In this document: positions 5,907-6,124 of the stretch, one piece after another
Position numbering within the stretch: position 1 is the stretch's first letter
How the letters are laid out: the number at the start of each line of letters is the position of its first letter
Assembly: GCA_937900165.1 (NCBI GenBank)
Contig: CALCCX010000548.1
Span: forward strand, 1-6,124
Reading direction: 5' to 3'
Origin: an uncultured Acidimicrobiia bacterium
GTDB taxonomy: Bacteria > Actinomycetota > Acidimicrobiia > Spongiisociales > Spongiisociaceae
DNA length: 6,124 nucleotides
The notes under the pieces: model-generated
Seen by the model: the letters and a program-made list of their open reading frames with translations, nothing else
The model's database searches: none
What the model was told of the DNA's origin: nothing
Made by a program: the position numbers and the translations under genes

Positions 5907-6052
5907 TGCCACGCCCAAAGAAGGGCAAACGCCTGGGAGGGTCTCCGGCCCATCAAAAGGCGATGCTCAACAACCTCGCTACTTCGCTGTTCTGGGATGG
6001 TCGAATAACAACGACCATCGCCAAAGCCAAGATGCTCAGGCCCCACGCCGAG
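5906..6052 (+). CDS. rplQ: 50S ribosomal protein L17 (partial, truncated by contig end)
   Basis: The first 49 codons of L17 are present: MPRPKKGKRLGGSPAHQKAM, then NNLATSLFWDGRITTTIAKAK, ending LRPHAE. L17 is a large-subunit protein near the exit tunnel and normally follows rpoA. The family is usually about 115-130 residues or more, so well over half is missing. The truncation is technical: the adapter begins at 6053, and any residues read beyond E49 (RSEEHTSELQS) are adapter-derived. The ATG overlaps the rpoA stop (TGATG), with GAGG at 5898-5901 inside rpoA, which suggests translational coupling. Confidence 0.95.
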
Positions 6053-6124
6053 AGATCGGAAGAGCACACGTCTGAACTCCAGTCACACTGATATATCTCG
6101 TATGCCGTCTTCTGCTTGAAAAAA
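6053..6124 (+). other. Illumina TruSeq/P7 adapter read-through (contamination)
   Basis: The segment starts AGATCGGAAGAGC at 6053. It continues through the TruSeq index-adapter sequence and the index ACTGATAT to the P7 end, followed by poly-A (6119-6124). The index is the reverse complement of the one at 134-141, so both contig ends carry the same library adapter. This is not genomic sequence. Confidence 0.98.

Overview
The window is a metagenome-style contig whose genomic part runs from about 176 to 6052. Both ends are library artefact. A P7/TruSeq-type Illumina adapter with its index lies at 110-175, preceded by poly-T and purine-rich low-complexity sequence. The reverse complement of the same adapter, with the same index, lies at 6053-6124. 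Nothing at 1-175 or 6053-6124 is biology, although both adapters create spurious open reading frames.

The organism is most likely a high-GC actinobacterium (Actinomycetota), possibly an Acidimicrobiia-like lineage. The evidence is a small PPOX-family protein of the F420-dependent Rv3369 type, the gene order rpmJ-rpsM-rpsK-rpsD-rpoA-rplQ, GC-rich codon use, and GTG/TTG starts. The exact lineage cannot be read from this window.

The left half (176-3030) looks like accessory DNA. A DUF4143-type ATPase reads leftward (230-1429). The Rv3369-like flavin/deazaflavin protein reads rightward (1653-2087). Their shared upstream region carries two perfect and one degenerate copy of a 16-17 bp motif at an exact 23-bp period, next to a 15-bp palindrome at the ATPase start. 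A leftward gene follows (2176-3030) that encodes a GntR helix-turn-helix fused to the start of a sugar solute-binding domain. The solute-binding domain stops abruptly. A second frame then continues with what looks like the C-terminal beta domain of a GH13 alpha-glucosidase/amylase-like enzyme. The simplest reading is an internal deletion, or an assembly/PCR chimera, joining the two ends of a sugar-use gene cluster.

The right half (3413-6052) is the conserved alpha operon: L36, S13, S11, S4, the RNA polymerase alpha subunit and the first 49 codons of L17. The genes are tightly packed and read rightward, with gaps of 3-24 nt and a 1-nt stop/start overlap between rpoA and rplQ. The gene usually found just upstream of rpmJ, infA, is absent. 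Its place is taken by a 382-bp region with no recognisable gene, divergent from the gntR remnant.

I see no convincing new defence or mobile system. The points most worth checking are the phased repeats at the ATPase promoter, the gntR/GH13 junction, and the synteny break before rpmJ.
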